DNA from: Atherix ibis
Lineage: Eukaryota; Arthropoda; Insecta; Diptera; Athericidae
NCBI GenBank assembly: GCA_958298945.1
Contig: OY282609.1
Coordinates: 13,312,326 to 13,376,325, forward strand
Direction of reading: 5' to 3'
DNA: 64,000 nucleotides
The stretch's first letter is position 1. Each line of letters begins with the position of its first letter. The notes under the pieces are model-generated. The model was not told the origin of the DNA, did not search any database, and saw only the letters and a program-made list of their open reading frames with translations. A program made the translations under genes and the position numbers. Shown piece after piece: positions 1-10,915 of this stretch.

Positions 1-2243
1 GTTTTTTTTTATAATCATGTTGGGATTATTGTTGTTTTGTGTTCTCCTTCTTTTTCAAATAAATTTTTATTATTAATATTAATTATTTAGGGTAATTAAA
101 TTTTTTTTTTTTAAATTTTCAATTTTAGTCAATGCAATTTTCAAAAAAAAAAACTATTTTTATTATTATTATTTTTCTAGCAATTTTGTTTGATTTAGAA
201 AATGATTTTTGAAATTATTTATACTTTGTCAATCAATTTAATTTAAAATATTTGAAAATTTTTGGAAATTTTATAATAATTTTGATGGAAACATTTTTCG
301 AAATATACAAGAAGAAAAACTTGTTAACATTATTAAATTGTGATAAAAAAAAAAACAGCAACAACAATAATTATAAAAATTCAAAGAAGAAAAAATGTCA
401 TTTTTAAGAATATTTCTAAAGAAAACAAAAAATTTTTTTTTTAATTTAAGAAATTCAACAATTTAAATTGAGTTTTATTGAAAAATTTTATGTGTCGTCG
501 TCGGTTGGTCAGTGTGATTATGGGAAATATATCATAAAGAAATTTATTTCCGGTAATATATTAATATCCTTTTTTGTTTATAAAATATATATTTTCATAA
601 ATTTTTTTTTTTTCAAAATAAATTATTTTTAATTTTTTTTTCTAGGTTTTATATTTTGTTTTTTTTTTTTTTTTTGTTAGTAAATATTTATTTTTTTTTA
701 CACATACACATATTTTAATATTAAAATTTCTATAATTATTGTTTATAGTTTATAATTATTATTTTTTGTTTTTTTTCTTCTTCTTTTTCTTTTTCGTCTT
801 GGATTAAAGTTTATTTTATATGCAAGAATATTTATGTATGTGTATTGTATACAAAAATAGTATTCTAACTAATTCTACCATTTAAAGATGTGTTCATAAT
901 GCTACTTACCTCACCCCTCCCCCTGTTTTTTTTTTCGTAATATTTCTCGTATATTTTTGAAATTTTTTATTATTTATATTTAAAATTCCCCCCGTTTTCT
1001 TATTTTTGTCTTTTATTATTATTGTATTATTATTTTCTTCATTTTTGTTATTATTAAAGTTAAGTATTAATTATTATACAATCAATTTTGTTTTAAAATT
1101 TTCCAAATGAAAAAGGACAATATGTGTATGAGTTTATGTGAGCATTAACTTTTATATTTTTTAATAATTTGTTGAAGAAAATCATGGTTGCTATCCACAC
1201 AAAAATGGAGTAAAATGCATTCCCCATTTTTACTTTCTTCTTCTTTTTTCTTTTTACTTTTTTTTTTTTTAAAAAAAGTACTATTCTTAAATATTTATTA
1301 TTATTTTTATACATACACATATATTTTGTTTTTAAATAAATTAAATTATAAAAATGTTTTTATTTTAAGTTTTTTTTTTTTTTTGCTTTAAATATATTTT
1401 TTCAGACTGTAGTAGTTCTGATTGATTTGTGCCCATTTTTGTTCATTTCTTATGCCAAATAAGTACCAATACTTTTTTTTTATCTAATACGGATCTTTTT
1501 ATTACATTTCCCTTATATTCTTTCTAAATATGAATTCTGTCTTTTGTGTGTATTTCCATTTTTAAAAAAATTCCTCCTAAAACTTTTATTTTAAAAAAAT
1601 GCAATTTTTTAAAAATTGCTATTTGTTTTTATAATTTATGAGCGGATACTATACTTTTTTTTAAAGAATTTAATTCATATTATTTTTATTTAATTTATTA
1701 GTTTTTTTTTGGTGTGGATTTTGGGTTAATATTCTCATTTTACTATTGAAACCAGCTCACATTTTTGTGTCATTTTTTTAATGAATCTATTGTATTAATA
1801 AGAAATTAGAAGCTTATTTTGTATTTGATCAAAATTTAATATTATTATGATTTTTTTTATATGGTACATCAAATTTTATAATCAAATAAAGTCAGTGCTA
1901 AGAAGAGATTTATTTTTTTTAAACAACAAGCATTAAAAGTAAGAATCAATTTTTGTTGTTTTTATTTTCTTCTGAATGAATGAATGAAAAATTAAAACAA
2001 AAAACAATAATGATTGAATAAAAATTTTAAAACAACAATTAGTTAATAAAATAATATTCATGTAAAATAATTACCACAATTACAGGTAAATTTTTAAAAA
2101 AATTTATTATTTCAAGAAGTTGAGGTTATGAAACTGAGTTTTTTGTTCAAACTTAAAACATTGACTTTTTACTGCAATATTTCGAAATTGGTTTTAGCTC
2201 CTATTTAAGATGTAGGAATTGGACTTAATAAATTTGTTTTAGT
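1..2243. other. AT-rich non-coding stretch
   Basis: Very AT-rich DNA with long T and A runs. I see no gene, transposon terminus or RNA gene. The short open frames here are low-complexity Lys/Phe/Asn translations of homopolymers. It lies downstream of the 3' end of kuz, so part could be 3' UTR, but no sequence signal proves that. Confidence 0.6.
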
Positions 2244-2610
2244 AAATCTACACCGAGAGGCATTCGAGTTCTATCTGGTGTGCCTCAGGGTAGCCATATT
2301 GGTCCCATGCTTTTCATTCTTGCTATTGATGACATTATACAGATGACATACGTTTTTTTTTGCCTTATATTTAAACATCTTTTACAATTGTGGTATATTT
2401 TGAACGGTAGAAAAAATGTAAAGTTATGAAATTTTTTAGAGGTCTTAATCGTTATATTTTTCTGTAACTAATATTTTAAACGTTTTTACAATCTATTATG
2501 GACTTGGGGATCAAACCAGATAAGAAACGTGAATATATTTTCTATGTGAACTATATTGTTTCCAAAAGTAGCGCAATATTAGAGTTTTTAAAGCGTTGAT
2601 CAAGGGAACT
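2244..2610 (+). pseudogene. Non-LTR retrotransposon reverse-transcriptase remnant
   Basis: Two short stretches translate to conserved pieces of a non-LTR (jockey-like) reverse transcriptase. At 2244-2352 the frame contains SGVPQGSHIGPMLFILAIDD, matching the family motif GVPQGSxLGPLLFxLFIND. At 2498-2606 a frame gives DLGIKPDKKR and, further on, YIVSKSSAILEFLKR, matching the usual DLGVxxDxKLxFxxHI...KAxRxLGFxxR segment just after the catalytic domain. The part between them that should hold the YADD active site is lost, and the second piece ends in a stop. This is a dead fragment of an old insertion; no 5' or 3' boundary is visible. Confidence 0.7.
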
Positions 2611-2744
2611 GTCAAAAGTCATTTTGTAGTAAAATTTTAATTCTTACCGTCATAACCATTTTATACGACAACTAAAGGACATCTAGGTTATGTTACCAGC
2701 TGAATTCAAACTCAAGACCATTGCATACTAGACGCAGACGGTTT

Positions 2745-2958
2745 GAGAGTCGCTAAATCTTCTTCTGTTTTTTTGTTGTTGTTAAAGCCGCATTCATTTG
2801 CTTAGGGCATTTGACGGTAGAAAAAGGAAGGATAAGAGATAAGTAAATGAAAGTTGAAGAGACAGTAAAGCGATAAGGTAATTAGCGTAGGACCATATCG
2901 CAGAGGGATTCGAACCCACTATCGACTATGCTACCGGTTCAGCGAGAGTCGCTAAATC
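2745..2958 (-). repeat. tRNA-derived SINE with 15-bp target duplication
   Basis: A 15-bp direct repeat (gagagtcgctaaatc) at 2745-2759 and 2944-2958 flanks a 184-bp body. Read on the minus strand, the body starts with a tRNA-like segment: an A-box-like tagcatagtcga followed closely by a perfect B box, ggttcgaatcc. It continues into an unrelated part and ends in an aac-repeat plus A-rich tail. Internal promoter at one end, A-rich tail at the other and a long target duplication are the hallmarks of a SINE moved by LINE machinery. The A and B boxes are closer together than in a tRNA, so part of the tRNA region has been deleted. I do not recognise the family. Confidence 0.65.
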
Positions 2959-3401
2959 AGGGCCTGAAAATTGATTTTTTTTTGTAATAAAAAAATGTGT
3001 TCAAATTTAGTGATTTTTTTTTCAAACAGGAATGAATATTTGTTTCGACTCTAATAGCAAAATGAGAGAAATTAAACCAAAAAAAAAATCACAAAACTTT
3101 TCAAAATATTCAAAGCTTTTCTTTACGTAAATATTTCATTGCACATATAAGAAAAAAATATATTCCAAAATTGTTGTTAAAAATTAATTATTCAAATAAA
3201 TTTCTTGATTATTGTATTATTTAACCTAATATATGGATTTTATTAGGATATAATTTCTGTTATGACGATTTTAATTTACTGCTCTATTGATGGTAGTCTA
3301 AAAATTTTGCATTAGTAATTTGGTAATTTAATTAATTAAATTTGATTATTAATTTTATATTTTTAAATAAAGGGGAATGTATGCCTTTCGGATTTTTAAT
3401 A
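2959..3401. other. Intergenic sequence, nothing recognised
   Basis: AT-rich DNA between the SINE and a mariner element. No gene or repeat boundary is visible. Confidence 0.5.
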
Positions 3402-4680
3402 TAAAAAAGTTGTAGTGAAAAGTAATCCATTATTTTGCCAATAGATGGCTTTAGGAGTCTGTATCTCCCGTTGTAAAGGTGCGATCGGGTTGCACTAGAT
3501 GGCGTTAGAAAGATAAGATTTCGTAATAAAAAAGCTTCTAAAACAGTTTTGTGATTACTTTTTTTAGTACGCGTCAAAGATGGACACCAACAAAGAGAAA
3601 ATACGCCATATTTTACAGTTTTTCTTCGATAAAGGCGAAAACGCAAGCCAGGCAGCTGAAAATGTGAATAGTGTTTATGGTCCTGATACTGTAACAGCCA
3701 ATCACGCGCAATTTTGGTTTCGTCGATTCCGTTCCGGTAATTTTGATGTCAAAGATGCACCACGCTCTGGAAGGCCAATTGTCGAAAATGTCGATAAAAT
3801 AATGGAAATCGTCGAGTCCGACCGTCACGTAAGCACTGTTTCGATTGCCCAGGAGCTAAACATTGCACAAAAAACCGTTTGGAACCACTTAAATAAGGCT
3901 GGATACAAAAAGAAGCTCGATGTATGAGTATCACACGAGTTATCGCAAAAAAACCTCATGGACCGGATTTCCATCTGCGAATCGCTGCTGAATCGCAACA
4001 ATATCGATCCATTTCTGAATCGGATGGTTACTGGTGATGAAAAGTGGGTCACTTACGACAACGTCAAGCGACAACGGTCGTGGTCAAATCGCGGTCACCC
4101 GGCGCAAACGGTGGTCAAGCCAGGATTGACAGCCAGGAAGGTTTTGCTGTGTGTTCGGTGGGACTGGCAGGGAATCATCTACTATGAGCTGCTCCCCTAC
4201 GGCCGAACTCCTAATTCGGACCTATACTATCAACAATTGGACCGTCTGAAAGAAGCAATCGCCCAGAAGCGGCCAGCTTTGGCCAATAGGAGAGAAATTG
4301 TGTTCCATCAGGACAACGCCAGGCCGCATACATCGATAGTGACTCGCCAGAAGTTCCGGGACCTTGGTTGGGATGTTCTTATGCATCCACCTTATAGTCC
4401 GGACCTGGCACCAAGTGATTACCACCTCTTCTTGTCTATGACGAATGATTTTGCAGGTGAAAAATTCGCCTCAAAAGAAGATTGTCAAAAATCGACTGTC
4501 CCAGTTTTTTGCCAATAGGGACGAGGGTTTCTATGAGAGAGGCATTATGAAATTACCTCCAAAATGGCAATAAGTTATCGACCAAAACGGTGCATATTTG
4601 ACCTAAATCGTATCATTCTATGTATGCTAATAAAAGCTTCAATTTAATGCAAAAATAATGGATTTCTTTTTACAACACCT
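3402..4680 (+). mobile_element. mariner element, near full length, inactive
   Basis: Imperfect terminal inverted repeats bound the element: the right end reads inward as aggtgttgtaaaaagaaat, and the left end near 3405-3438 carries the diverged counterpart followed by aatccattattttgc in both arms. The right end abuts a TA at 4681-4682. Length of about 1.28 kb is normal for a mariner. It contains one transposase pseudogene (3580-4606). The subfamily resembles mellifera-type mariners by protein, but I cannot fix it without a tree. Confidence 0.85.
3580..4606 (+). pseudogene. mariner transposase (broken)
   Basis: DD34D mariner transposase that would cut and paste the surrounding element. It begins with ATG at 3580 and has the paired helix-turn-helix DNA-binding region over the first 110 or so codons (WFRRFRSGNFDVKDAPRSGR is typical). 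The catalytic region follows. All three acidic residues remain: VTGDEKW, HQDNARPH and APSDYHLF. It is dead because of a TGA at 3925-3927, which replaces the family's conserved Trp after KKLDV; a frameshift near 4498; and a further stop just before VIDQNG. The downstream frame still reads QFFANRDEGFYERGIM, so decay is modest. Confidence 0.88.
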
Positions 4681-4682
4681 TA

Positions 4683-5195
4683 TATTAATTTAAATTGTTA
4701 ATGAAAATATTTAATCACATTTTTTTAATAATATTTTAAAAAAATTTCATTCAATTTGATTTCCAAGACAAATTATAATGATTTTAAAGATTTGATGATG
4801 AATTTCGTTTTTTTTTATTCTTTAATTATAGTTAATGGAAAAAAGTATTTTAGTCTTTATTTTATATACTGTTTGTCTTTTTCTCTTTATTTATTTAATT
4901 CATATTCAAAAAAATTAAAATTCATTAATAATAATACTTTTTTTATATAGTTTTTTTTTAAATTACTTATAGTAATTATTTTTATAGATTTTTGTTTTTT
5001 AGTTATTACGAACAATACCAATTAAATATATTTTTTTCTATGAATCCACATTTGTTTCCGTATCTGAATCTTAATCTGAATTTGTATCTGTATTTTTATT
5101 TGCATTTTTATATTAATGCTAATATTTATATTTATTTTATTATTGTTTACATATTTCTCATTATTAAATAATAATACAATTTTATAATTTGTTTG
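4683..5195. other. Sequence just downstream of the kuz terminal exon
   Basis: AT-rich, without a supportable gene on either strand. Its side next to 5196 would be 3' UTR of the long kuz form, read leftward on the minus strand. No convincing polyadenylation site can be separated from the AT-rich background. Confidence 0.4.
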
Positions 5196-5320
5196 TCAAA
5201 CTTTACTATTTGGGGCTCGTGCTGCTAATTCATACGCCCTTCGATCTGTATAGGCATCCGCATACAGTTCGGGGTTGTTAACAGATGGCGGTCTATTATA
5301 ATTTACTTGTGGCGCGACGG
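5196..5320 (-). CDS. kuz: kuz last exon, long C-terminal tail
   Basis: The minus strand has an acceptor (tatag) just before 5320, then 2 nt plus 41 codons ending in TGA at 5196-5198. The frame fits a phase-1 donor at 9265: the joined codon is G|CC (Ala). It encodes a hydrophilic tail that includes RPPSVNNPELYADAYTDRR and ends in APNSKV. The segment is much richer in GC than its flanks, which supports it as a real exon. The final S-K-V fits a class I PDZ ligand (S/T-x-hydrophobic), an inference only. A run of about six ATTT units lies just before the acceptor. An additional small exon between 5320 and 9265 cannot be excluded. Confidence 0.75.
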
Positions 5321-5360
5321 CTATATTTTTATTCATTTATTTATTTATTTATTTATTTGA
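5321..5360 (+). repeat. (ATTT)n microsatellite
   Basis: About six perfect ATTT units on the plus strand at roughly 5334-5357, immediately upstream (in gene orientation) of the last kuz exon acceptor. Confidence 0.8.
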
Positions 5361-6020
5361 GTTTAATAATGAAATTAATTAATTTATATAATCGATTATA
5401 AATTTATTAATATACATAAAAATTTAAACGAAGAAGAATTTTTGTTTTTTTTTATTTTTGATAAATTAAATTTTATAAATTTGTGTTCGTATTATGTATC
5501 CGAAAAATTTGCCAGGATGAAATTAAAAGAGAAATTGGAAAAAAAAGAAAATTTATCAATTATAAAAGATATTTTTTTTTTATATATAAATTAAATTTTT
5601 ATACATTTTTTTATAATTTTTGGATTACTTATTAGTAAATATATATTTTTTTAAAAGTATTTTCAAATAAAAATTTTAGTAATTTTTGATCATTTAAAAA
5701 ATATGCAATTTTTATTTAAATTATCAAAATAAGAAACAAAATTTCTAATCAATTTATGAATATTTTACCATTAAATTATTCATTTTTGGCCAATTGGGGC
5801 AATTGTTTTTGGTAAAAATAAAAATCTCAAATTTCTAATGTCTAAAGAGCTGAAAGCGTTTAAAGAATATAAAATTCGTGAAGAGAAAACTCTATATTCA
5901 GTGATTGTTGCTTAAAAAATTCCAATAAACTTATGGTAAAAACTACAGTTTTAATTTTGTTTAAACAGTTCATAAAATATTTTTCGTAAAATTGAACTGC
6001 TAAAGCAAAAAAAAAATATA
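5361..6020. other. kuz last-intron sequence
   Basis: AT-rich intron DNA with no recognisable gene or element between the last exon and the next mariner. Confidence 0.5.
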
Positions 6021-6022
6021 TA

Positions 6023-7085
6023 CAGGTGTTGGAATTAATTCGTAGCGTTTTAATAAAGACGGTGTTAGCCAACTATTCATAGTCGGAAAGTCATCGTATT
6101 TTAGTGGATGTCTACGGCGAACATGCTCTTGCTGAGCCAACTTGCAGAAAGTGGTTTGCGCGGTTTAAAAATGGAAATTTTGATTTGGAAGACATGGAAC
6201 GTCCCGGACAGCCGAAAAAGTTTGAAGATGAAGATTTGGTGACGTTGCTCGATGAAGACCCGTGCCAAACACTCCGGCAGTTGTCCACATCGCTTGGAGT
6301 CGACTTTTCGACGGTCGTAAAACGCCTGAATGCCATAGGAATGGTACAAAAACAGGGAACGTGGCGTTTAGTCACCTGTGAGATTCTTCTCCAACGGCAG
6401 GCAAGGAAGGGATTTCTGCATCGAATCGTCACTGGTGACAAGAAGTGGGTACTCTACGACAATCCCAAACGCAGAAAATCGTGGGGCCTCCTCGGTCATG
6501 AATCGACATCGTCCCCCAGATCGAATATTCATGGAAAGAAGATCTTACTGTGTATTTGGTGGGATCAGCTGGGTGTTATTTATTATGAGCTCCTCCAACC
6601 GGGTCAAACCATCACTGGGGACGTATACAGACGACAATTAATGCGTTTAAACAGAGCAGTACAAGAAAAGCGGCCGCAATATAAAGATAGACACGACAAA
6701 GTAATTTTGCTCCACGACAATGCAAGACCCCATATTGGAAAAGTCGTGAAAACTTATTTAAATACGCTGAAATGGGAAGTTCTGCCTCACCCGCCATATT
6801 CACCAGAAATTGCCCCATCTGATTATCATTTATTTCGATCCATGGCGCATGGCTTCTCAGAGCAGCACTTCGATAACTACGAAATGACCAAAAATTGGAT
6901 CGATTCTTCCATCGAATCTAAAGGAGAAGAATTTTTTCTACTCGGTATCCGAGCATTACCAGAAAGATGGCAAAAAGTAGTGGATAATGAAGGAAAATAC
7001 TTTGAATAACGCTTCTGTAATGATACTGTCATAATAAACCACGAAACTTTGCAAAAAAAACGCTACGAATTAATTTCAACACCCT
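6023..7085 (+). mobile_element. mariner element with 5' internal deletion
   Basis: Terminal inverted repeats are well preserved: the left end reads caggtgttggaattaattcg and the right end, read inward, gggtgttgaaattaattcg; both continue as tagcgtttt. A TA precedes the left end at 6021-6022. At 1063 bp it is shorter than a normal mariner because the 5' untranslated region and first 30 or so codons are gone: the left repeat runs almost straight into mid-DNA-binding-domain coding sequence. Confidence 0.9.
6082..7009 (+). pseudogene. mariner transposase, N-terminally truncated, long open frame
   Basis: An uninterrupted frame of about 308 codons follows a TAG at 6079-6081. It starts inside the DNA-binding domain (SESHRILVDVYGEHALAE is the family's second helix region) and runs to the natural end, WQKVVDNEGKYFE. 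The three catalytic aspartates are all present: IVTGDKKW (with Lys for the usual Glu after the Asp), LLHDNARPH and APSDYHLF, with 34 residues between the last two. Besides the missing N-terminus there is an in-frame deletion of about a dozen residues after QGTWR, where the linker VPHEL is normally found. It cannot bind its ends as it stands, so I call it a pseudogene. Confidence 0.85.
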
Positions 7086-7445
7086 ATATATAAAAATTTT
7101 GAATAATTTTTAATTTTTCCAGTTCTTATTTGAAAAAAACGATTCAAATATGATAAATTCGAATAGAAAATTAGAAAGGAATTTTTTTTTTTGGTCTTTT
7201 ATGAAAACCTTGTTTTTGAAAAGTCTAGAAACAATATCAAAAATTTTTCATGGTAAAATATTTAAGTTTTTTGATTAAAAAAAAAATTAACTTTTCGAAT
7301 AGTGAAAGTCCCTATTTCTGAAAGGTAATTTCGATAAAATTATCAAACTAAAACGTTCAATTTCTTAGGTCTTATGTTAAGAAACATTTGGAAAATACTA
7401 AATTCAAAAAGAAAAGTAAAATTTGCATATTTATGGTAAAGAACA

Positions 7446-7608
7446 ACATGCAGCGCCATCTATTGAACTTTCACATCTGTCGTCCGATTTACATGAATTT
7501 AGGTGCGTTTGAAAGAGGATGAATGTATCTTTTTAATGCTGCAAATAGATGGCGCTGTATGTTATATGATTTAAATATAAAGTTCGGTTCATTTTGGGAC
7601 ACACTGTA
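7446..7608. mobile_element. Foldback mini-element from the D-group mariner end
   Basis: Two inverted arms, acatgcagcgccatctatt at 7446-7464 and aatagatggcgctgtatgt at 7544-7562 (one mismatch), enclose about 80 bp. The interior and right end closely match the terminal part of the D-group element at 41935-42074, including aaagaggatgaatgtatc and the outer end tgggacacactg followed by TA. It looks like a small non-autonomous derivative or a solo end; there is no coding capacity. Confidence 0.65.
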
Positions 7609-9235
7609 TACTTTAAATTAAAATTGATTAGAAATTAAATTTATTAGACAAATTTCCAAATGATCAACAATTATAGAAAATTAGAAGTAATTTAATATTT
7701 AAAAGTTTGAAGAAAAATAAAAGCACTCACTAAAGATAAAATTAATACTAGAAAAATATTTGTTAGATAAATATTTAGTTCACTCACAAATTATCATGCA
7801 TTTACATATAAATAGTTTTTGCTTTTGCGTTTTAGTATAATCGTCTAACTACTAGTGCAAAAAATATAAATTAGAAATAATATACAAAAAAAATAAATAA
7901 TTTACAATAAAAATTATAAATTAAATAATATATTTATATAAAATAATAGAATTTATACTGAAAAGTTTGTTCTAAAAGCCAGGATAATGTAACAATAATA
8001 AAATTATTAATAAATCAATTTTGTAAAAGTATGACTATAAAAATTAAAGAGAGCGTAATACTTAAATATGTACGTAAATTATTTAATCAATTTAAAAAAA
8101 AAAAAATTATATGTATTGCTTACTTTTTATTAAAATATATAATATTTTTCTTCCACATGATTCGTATGTATGTTATTCTGATTGAAAATTATTTTAACTA
8201 ATTTATGTCTCGTTTCAATGCATTCCATTCGTTTCAATCACCATCAAAATAAAAAAAATTCAATATTTTACGTTAACTAATTTTGTTTTTTGTTTTTTTT
8301 TTTAATTTTTTTTTAACTAAAGAAAGGAAAAGAAATCTAATGTTTCGTAGTTAATTATTTTAATTTTTCTAAAATGACTTAGTCACTTTTTTAACTACAA
8401 AATAAGCATGTACTTATTGCTAGACGAGATAGTATAAAATTTAATTATTTAATTGGAAAATTACTCATAATTAAGTTAAATGCGCGCAAAAATATTATTT
8501 AGTATCATAAAAATTCAAATTTGTTTACCTATTTATGTGTATGATAATTTTAATATTTTATTAAATAAAAAAAATAGATGTGCTTCTAATTTTTTTTTTC
8601 TTTTGATAAGACACATTATAAAGAATGAAAATCTTAAGTTTTAAAACTAAAGTCTTTGAAATTTAATCAAATTAGAAATATTCTCAAATTTCATGAGAAA
8701 AGTGTAAAAAATATTTAAAAACGAATTTTTCATCTAGAAATACTGTAAAAAAATTAAAATCTCATTTGTCCCATGCTATATGCACAAAAGCATGAAAAAT
8801 GTGCTTTAAAATTATGTACGAGTATATAAGGCAAAACTTAACTTAAATCCTAACATTTTAATCCTAGTACTTAAAGAAAAACTAAAAAAAAAACATCTAT
8901 AAAAAAAATAATTAAAAAACTTGATTGTATCTTGTTTACTAAAGTATCTGTATCTGTCTGTGTTAGGTAAAACGTTTGTTCAAATAAAGTGAAATTAATT
9001 AAATTAGACTAAAAAGTATCAAACTGAATTAAGATGGCGAAAAAAATAATAAAATTGAGAGCTCAACTGATATAAACGGTGATGCGAAAAAAATGTTGCA
9101 AACGATTAACGCTAATTTTATCAACAATCAATAAATAATTTAAAAAAAAAAAAAACAAAAACAAAATCAAAGGACATTTATTTAAAAAAAAAAAATTAAA
9201 AAAAAACTAAAGCAATTTAAATAACACGAAATCAA
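7609..9235. other. kuz last-intron sequence, nothing recognised
   Basis: AT-rich DNA without gene, RNA gene or element boundary that I can support. If the short kuz form is used, the part next to 9235 is its 3' UTR; an AATAAA on the minus strand lies at 9177-9182, 54 bases beyond the stop, but AT-rich context makes that weak. Confidence 0.5.
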
Positions 9236-9514
9236 TCACGTTCGCACGGGCTTGTAGAACACACCTTTCGGCGGATAGTATTGTTGACCCCTCCCTTCAC
9301 CATACCCATGTTGTGGTCCTGCCGTCCGAGAGCTACCCGACGGCCTTCCAGGATTTGGATTGCGTCGACCACCAGCCGGCTGTGAACGTTCAGGATTCCG
9401 TCGATCACGGTCCCTCTCACGATCCCGATCTCGATCACCTCCACGCGCCCTTTCATGCGCAGGCGGTGGTATACTTCTGGGCCCCGCATCTCTGTGATGA
9501 TGGTTGCTCCGCTG
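9236..9514 (-). CDS. kuz: kuz tail exon with two possible ends
   Basis: The exon begins after tatag (start 9514, CAG) or, by a NAGNAG choice, three bases later at 9511. It encodes an Arg-rich, low-complexity cytoplasmic tail: RSIPPPAHERARGGDRDRDR, a run of RDRD units, then Gly/Pro/Gln-rich sequence to QQYYPPK. Two endings are possible. Read straight through, it stops at TGA 9236-9238 after KGVFYKPVRT. A phase-1 donor (AAAG|gtgtgt) at 9265/9264 instead leads to the exon at 5196-5320. The preceding exon ends in phase 0, which fits. Which form dominates cannot be told from sequence. Confidence 0.85.
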   Translation of the reverse strand, partial: QRSNHHHRDAGPRSIPPPAHERARGGDRDRDRERDRDRRNPERSQPAGGRRNPNPGRPSGSSRTAGPQHGYGEGRGQQYYPPKGVFYKPVRT

Positions 9515-9783
9515 CTATATTTAAAGAGTGTAGCAATGGATGTACGGGGGGGAAATAGAATTTAGCAAAAATATTCATAATATCAAATAAAATTTCAATA
9601 AATTCGGATCGATTTAATGTAAACGAAAAAAAATGAGGATGCCGATGATATGTGTGAAGGGATGATTTTGAAAAAAGAATGTATTGCGTAAAAGGGGGGA
9701 AAAAAATGAATTCAGCAAAATGTTATGTAAAGAACAATGAAGGATCATATAGTTATCAAAATATATACTAATTCGAAACTTAC
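9515..9783 (-). other. kuz intron, 269 bp
   Basis: Intron between the membrane exon and the tail exon: donor gtaagt at 9783, acceptor AG at 9515-9516. Frame on both sides is phase 0. Confidence 0.85.
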
Positions 9784-10830
9784 CATTCTTCTGAGGGTGT
9801 TCATAGGCCTTCGAAGAGTCTCGCTTATCCTTCGAGCCGGCCGCTTTTGTGGATTTGAGCTTGGCGTATGTACAGCACAGCATTTTATGAAAATTCCCAT
9901 AAAAATAATAAAAGCAATTCCTATCAGCACGACGGCATACCAATTTTCAGTGATCCACTGAGCCACAGTCAATAGTGTCTCCTTGTTTAGGAGTAAATTT
10001 TTCAGACGAACCAATGGTCCCTCGGCGTCGACTGCACGGCACTTGAGAAATACGTCACAATAACCCTGGAAATTGTCGCAGGGTGAACCGGGACGCAAGC
10101 TAATGCCGCCCTCTGGTAGATTGAAACGATGAGCAAATTCGCTTGTACTGCGACAGGTGTTTGTGTCGTTTCCGTTTTGGCACGCTAACTCGCACAACTT
10201 CCGCTTATCAATGTGCGGAACGATTTGCGACGTCAGGAAGCACTCGGTCATATTCCAAAGCAGGCAAATGGAGCCAGCACACTCCCCTTTGATACACAAC
10301 TGCGTGCCATTATTGCACTTGGTTTTGTCGTCGCGCGGCATTGGTTCTGGACACTCTGCTGTCGTACCATTGCATGTGCTGCTCCAGGAACACTCAGTCT
10401 CCTCTTTGCACTTTATACGTTGGTTCGCTGGTACATATGTGCATAATTCACTCTGGCAGCATGGTCCTTGACTTGGACTGCACTGGGTATTGAATCGTCG
10501 TGTGCAACCTTTGGCAGAAGCGTTCTTTCTCAGATCTACTTCGGACAATAGTCGTGGATAGCAACACTTATCTCTGCATTCGTCCTCATTAAAACCACAG
10601 TCACACTCTTCACCATTTTCAACAATCTTATTACCACAGAAAGCACCTTTTGACGCTTTGAAACAATTCCGCTTTTTACTATCCTCGATAGCATCTAAAA
10701 CATTCGAGATATTTCGAATTGAGCAATGCGAAAATTTACTATTATTTGGACGATCACCACTGGTAGCACTCGCAAACATTATAAAATTGCCGTTAATACC
10801 ACCTGGACGGCATTCTTGTGGAAAATCGTG
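9784..10830 (-). CDS. kuz: kuz exon: disintegrin, Cys-rich and membrane regions
   Basis: Largest exon, 349 codons, acceptor at 10831-10832 and donor (ATG|gtaagt) at 9784/9783. It starts with HD, the last residues of the zinc site split off from the previous exon, then the Met-turn FIMFASATSGD. From residue about 556 a disintegrin-like region follows (CGNKIVENGEECDCGF, TQCSPSQGPCC), then a Cys-rich region ending GSPCDNFQGYCDVFLKCR. One membrane segment near residues 789-808 (YAVVLIGIAFIIFMGIF) follows, then KCCAVHTPSSNP, which is conserved in ADAM10 proteins, and a basic juxtamembrane tail (ARRISETLRR). Cysteines and spacing match the ADAM10 family, with no breaks. Confidence 0.97.
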
Positions 10831-10915
10831 CTGTTTTTTTTTTTTTTATAAAAATAAAAATAAACAATTACGAAAAAAGAAATTAATCAATTAAAAATTT
10901 GAAAACTGCATTTAC

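Noticed and set aside
1093..1391. Overlapping open frames on both strands
   Set aside because: Poly-Lys/Phe translations of A/T runs; no family features.
2880..2945. Candidate tRNA gene on the minus strand (perfect B box)
   Set aside because: No acceptor or anticodon stem can be drawn and the A and B boxes are too close; target duplication and tail show a SINE instead.
9177..9182. AATAAA on the minus strand after the short kuz stop
   Set aside because: Expected by chance in such AT-rich DNA; not called as a polyadenylation signal.
9232..9558. Open frames on the plus strand and in another minus frame across the kuz tail exon
   Set aside because: Shadows of the GC-richer kuz coding exon; only the frame reading QYYPPK joins the preceding exon in phase.
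10157..10471. Plus-strand frames opposite the disintegrin exon
   Set aside because: Antisense shadows of kuz coding sequence.
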